64,000 nucleotides of DNA from contig NC_080574.1 of NCBI RefSeq assembly GCF_029962835.1, positions 22,604,001 to 22,668,000 of the forward strand. The letters run 5' to 3'. The stretch is from Magnolia sinica (lineage: Eukaryota; Streptophyta; Magnoliopsida; Magnoliales; Magnoliaceae). A program made the translations under genes and the position numbers. The notes under the pieces are model-generated. The model worked only from the letters and a program-made list of their open reading frames with translations, was not told the DNA's origin and did no database searches. Of the stretch, positions 61,884 to 64,000 are shown one piece after another (the first letter of the stretch is position 1; each line of letters begins with the position of its first letter).

Positions 61884-63875
61884 GATTCTCTTCGAACTTA
61901 GGCGAATGTCGACAACTTCATTCTCACCTCCAATTTATTCGAGGATGACACGATTCGTGCGATTTACAAGTGGGAGGAATGGTTATCTTTCAGATGGGAG
62001 TAATCATGGTACCAAATATGGGAGCACCTGTTGGAGATCCAGGTTCATGAGATTTTTGTGGTGGGTTCTTGCATCAATGAAGTGGTTGCTATTGATCTAA
62101 GCTGGGAAGGCTGTCAAATGCTTCGTTTTGCTAGAATTTACGTCAAAATGAAAAAAAGCTCACCTCGTTGCTGGAGAAGAATTTGATCGGTGTTGGGGGT
62201 GGAAGGATCACGATTTGGGTGATAAGGGAATCGATCAATGGCAATGAGATTCAATAACAGAGGCTAGGGAGCTCTGTCTTAGTGGAGTAGGCAGGTTGAG
62301 AGCTTGTGCCGGAAGTTGTTTTAGCGGGAAGATGGAGTTCGTGTCTAGTTCTCCTGCAGACCATCAAAAGAGGCGGCGGTGACATGGAAGCGTCAGATTG
62401 GTTCGGAGGGGGTAGGTGGGGAAGAGTTGCTTGATAGGGAGGTGTGTGTCCTGTCAAATGTCACTCACAGAGGCGAAGAGAAGGAGAAAGGCGACACATT
62501 GCCATCATAGGGGGTATTTGACAGGCTCTCATTTGAGATAGCGACATGTGGTGAAGCTACTGTTGTTGGCAGGAGAGGAAGGGACGAGGTGATGGACAAG
62601 TGTAATGGGTTGTTGGAAGATGCCAAGGCGATCGATGGCAACTTCGCATGTGACTAGTTTTTTGGTGGTAATTAATTTTTTTTTTCACCCGTGTGCTTGA
62701 AGTTGCTTGTGCTGATAACTTCTCCCTTGCAGTATGTGTGGGAGATCACTAAATGGGATGCCTTGCTTTTTCTTTACCAAATCTTGCCTCTTTCGACCTA
62801 GGGGAGTTGTCTGTTGTGCAAAGGGATGTTTGCACGGTAGTAACAGTTTTGACGTCTCTTTTGGATTGTGATTTTGCTCCATCTTCTTCTTTGTTTGGGG
62901 ACCTCTAGGTAGGGGTTGATGTTTAGATCACCATTTGGGGGATGTGAACTATTGGATGAATGGCGAAATAGATGGTGGTTGCCATGGTGTGTTGTTGGAG
63001 GAGACTTTAACCTTGTTAGATTCTCTTTTAAGAAGTCAAGTGGGGGTTGCATATCCGCAAGCACGAAGGAATTTTCTAATTGGATTCTTAGAAATGAGAT
63101 GGTAGATGTTCTTATGGGGGATGTGAAATATACTTGGTCAAACAAGTAATTTAGAGTGGTTAAATATTAGTTGGACCACTTTTTTATTTCCATAGATTGG
63201 GGGAACTTCCCTCTTGTGCGTCAAAGAGGTCTTCTGTGGCCGATTTCTAACCATTGTCTTGTTGTAGGGGTTGATGAGGCTGATTAAGGTTCGTGGCCGT
63301 TTAGGTTTGAACTATCTTGGCTTGAAATTGAGGAATTTCCGAAGTTGGTGAAGGATTTGTGGTCATCTTTTGTGGTTTTTTTGTTGTTCTAAAAAACTCA
63401 GTTACTTAAAGGCAAGATCGATATGTGCAAGAAAGAGTTTCTTTGGAATTGAGAAGCCTAGATAGACTCTTTATTGCAGAATATTTAAGCCCTTGACATA
63501 AAGTAAGAAGGTAAAGATCTATCGGAAGAAGAAAATCATTGGGAGAGACTTATTCTACGGAGTATTGTGCTTGTTTGAAGGAAGTGGAAATCAAATGGTG
63601 GCAACGGTCGAGGGCGACTTGGCTAAAAGAAGGGGACAAGAACACAAAATTCTTTCATGCCATGGCTAGTGCCAATGCTAGATTTGACAAGATTATAAGT
63701 GTTGTGGCGGATGGGGAGAGGTAGAGGGCAGATCAAAAGTGTGCGATGCCATTTTTAAGTTTTATAATGACCTCTTTGGAGAAGAGTAAGGCTGCTACTA
63801 GACAATCTTCTTTTTTATATAGTTTTGAAGTAGGCTTATTCATTGGAATAGCCATTTGTTGAAGATGAAATGAAG

Positions 63876-63975
63876 GCTGGTTCCAACCCATGGGTTAGTG
63901 GTAGATATTGTGTGTTTCAACACTGAGGTCATAGGTTTGAGTGCCCATGTGGGGTGTGTGTTAAAAAAAAGAGAG
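63876..63975 (+). mobile_element. tRNA-related SINE, copy 4, nested in LINE A
   Basis: GAAATGAAG at 63867-63875 and 63976-63984 is the TSD. The body has GGGTTAGTGGTAGATATTG (A-box side), AGGTTTGAGTGCCC (B box) and GTGTGTTAAAAAAAA as tail. Removing it restores a LINE A frame reading VEDEMKSMVE. It is a different subfamily from copies 1 and 2. Confidence 0.75.
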
Positions 63976-64000
63976 GAAATGAAGTCAATGGTAGAGCATT

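Larger units (their letters stand above)
59870..64000 (+). mobile_element. L1-type LINE A (runs off the window)
   Basis: The ORF1-like part (59.88-62.2 kb) has basic/acidic linkers, AWSSFWWSLIPSIRSDGLEE and ECYRKIAMRKETFLKH, and after the interruption IRAIYKWEEWLSFRW and FARIYVKMKKSSPRCW. The ORF2 part has an endonuclease block WWLPWCVVGGDFNLVRFSFK (62.98 kb), MVDVLMGDVKYTWSNK, then WWQRSRATWLKEGDKNTKFF (63.6 kb), which precedes reverse transcriptase. Stops and frameshifts occur throughout, so it is dead. LINE B (60676-61883) and a SINE (63876-63975) are nested in it. Confidence 0.7.

Noticed and set aside
57499-64000. Remaining kinesin motor exons (switch II, neck)
   Set aside because: Searched by eye for DLAGSE and TIESS-type coding on the plus strand; none found, so they must lie beyond the window.

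Overview
This is nuclear DNA of a flowering plant. The evidence is spliced genes with plant introns, a plant-type KIN-7 kinesin, plant hAT, PIF/Harbinger, Copia, Gypsy and L1/RTE elements, and tRNA-related SINEs. Very long TE-filled introns and a high-copy GGGCCCAC-rich TIR repeat family suggest a large, repeat-rich genome. A magnoliid would fit, but that is an impression only.

Two host genes are supported. (1) On the minus strand at 2342-4270, three exons encode a 263-residue class B Hsp40/DnaJ-type peptide-binding protein with no usable J domain. (2) On the plus strand from 28844 to beyond the window end is the 5' half of a KIN-7 kinesin. Eight exons are visible (282 codons), with intact GT-AG borders and an open frame. 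Intron 2 is 17.7 kb and intron 8 exceeds 6.5 kb. The motor domain is cut before the DLAGSE (switch II) exon, which must lie beyond 64000.

Almost everything else is transposable-element DNA, often nested, and many boundaries can be set from target-site duplications (TSDs). 0-8 kb: a Harbinger-like MITE carrying a SINE, the Hsp40 gene, and a run of Mutator-like TIR elements. 8.3-12.3 kb: a full-length but decayed hAT with an exact 8-bp TSD. 15.6-18.2 kb: one TIR repeat split by a hAT that captured a NUP93-like gene fragment and by a MITE. 19.1-20.7 kb: another hAT. 20.7-28.8 kb: mostly AT-rich intergenic DNA, a degenerate tandem array and the kinesin promoter side. Intron 2 (31.7-49.4 kb): a Gypsy gag remnant, LINE pieces, an 8-kb PIF/Harbinger element with three ORFs (transposase, Myb/SANT, and a viroplasmin-like domain with a membrane tail), an internally deleted Copia, and a MITE containing a SINE. 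49.5-64 kb: hAT and Mutator MITEs, LINE fragments, and at the end an L1-type LINE interrupted by a second LINE (apparent 3' transduction) and by a SINE.

The most interesting items are the gene-capturing hAT, the three-ORF Harbinger element, the LINE with two poly(A) tracts inside one TSD, and the J-less Hsp40. All calls come from reading the sequence; no database search was run.
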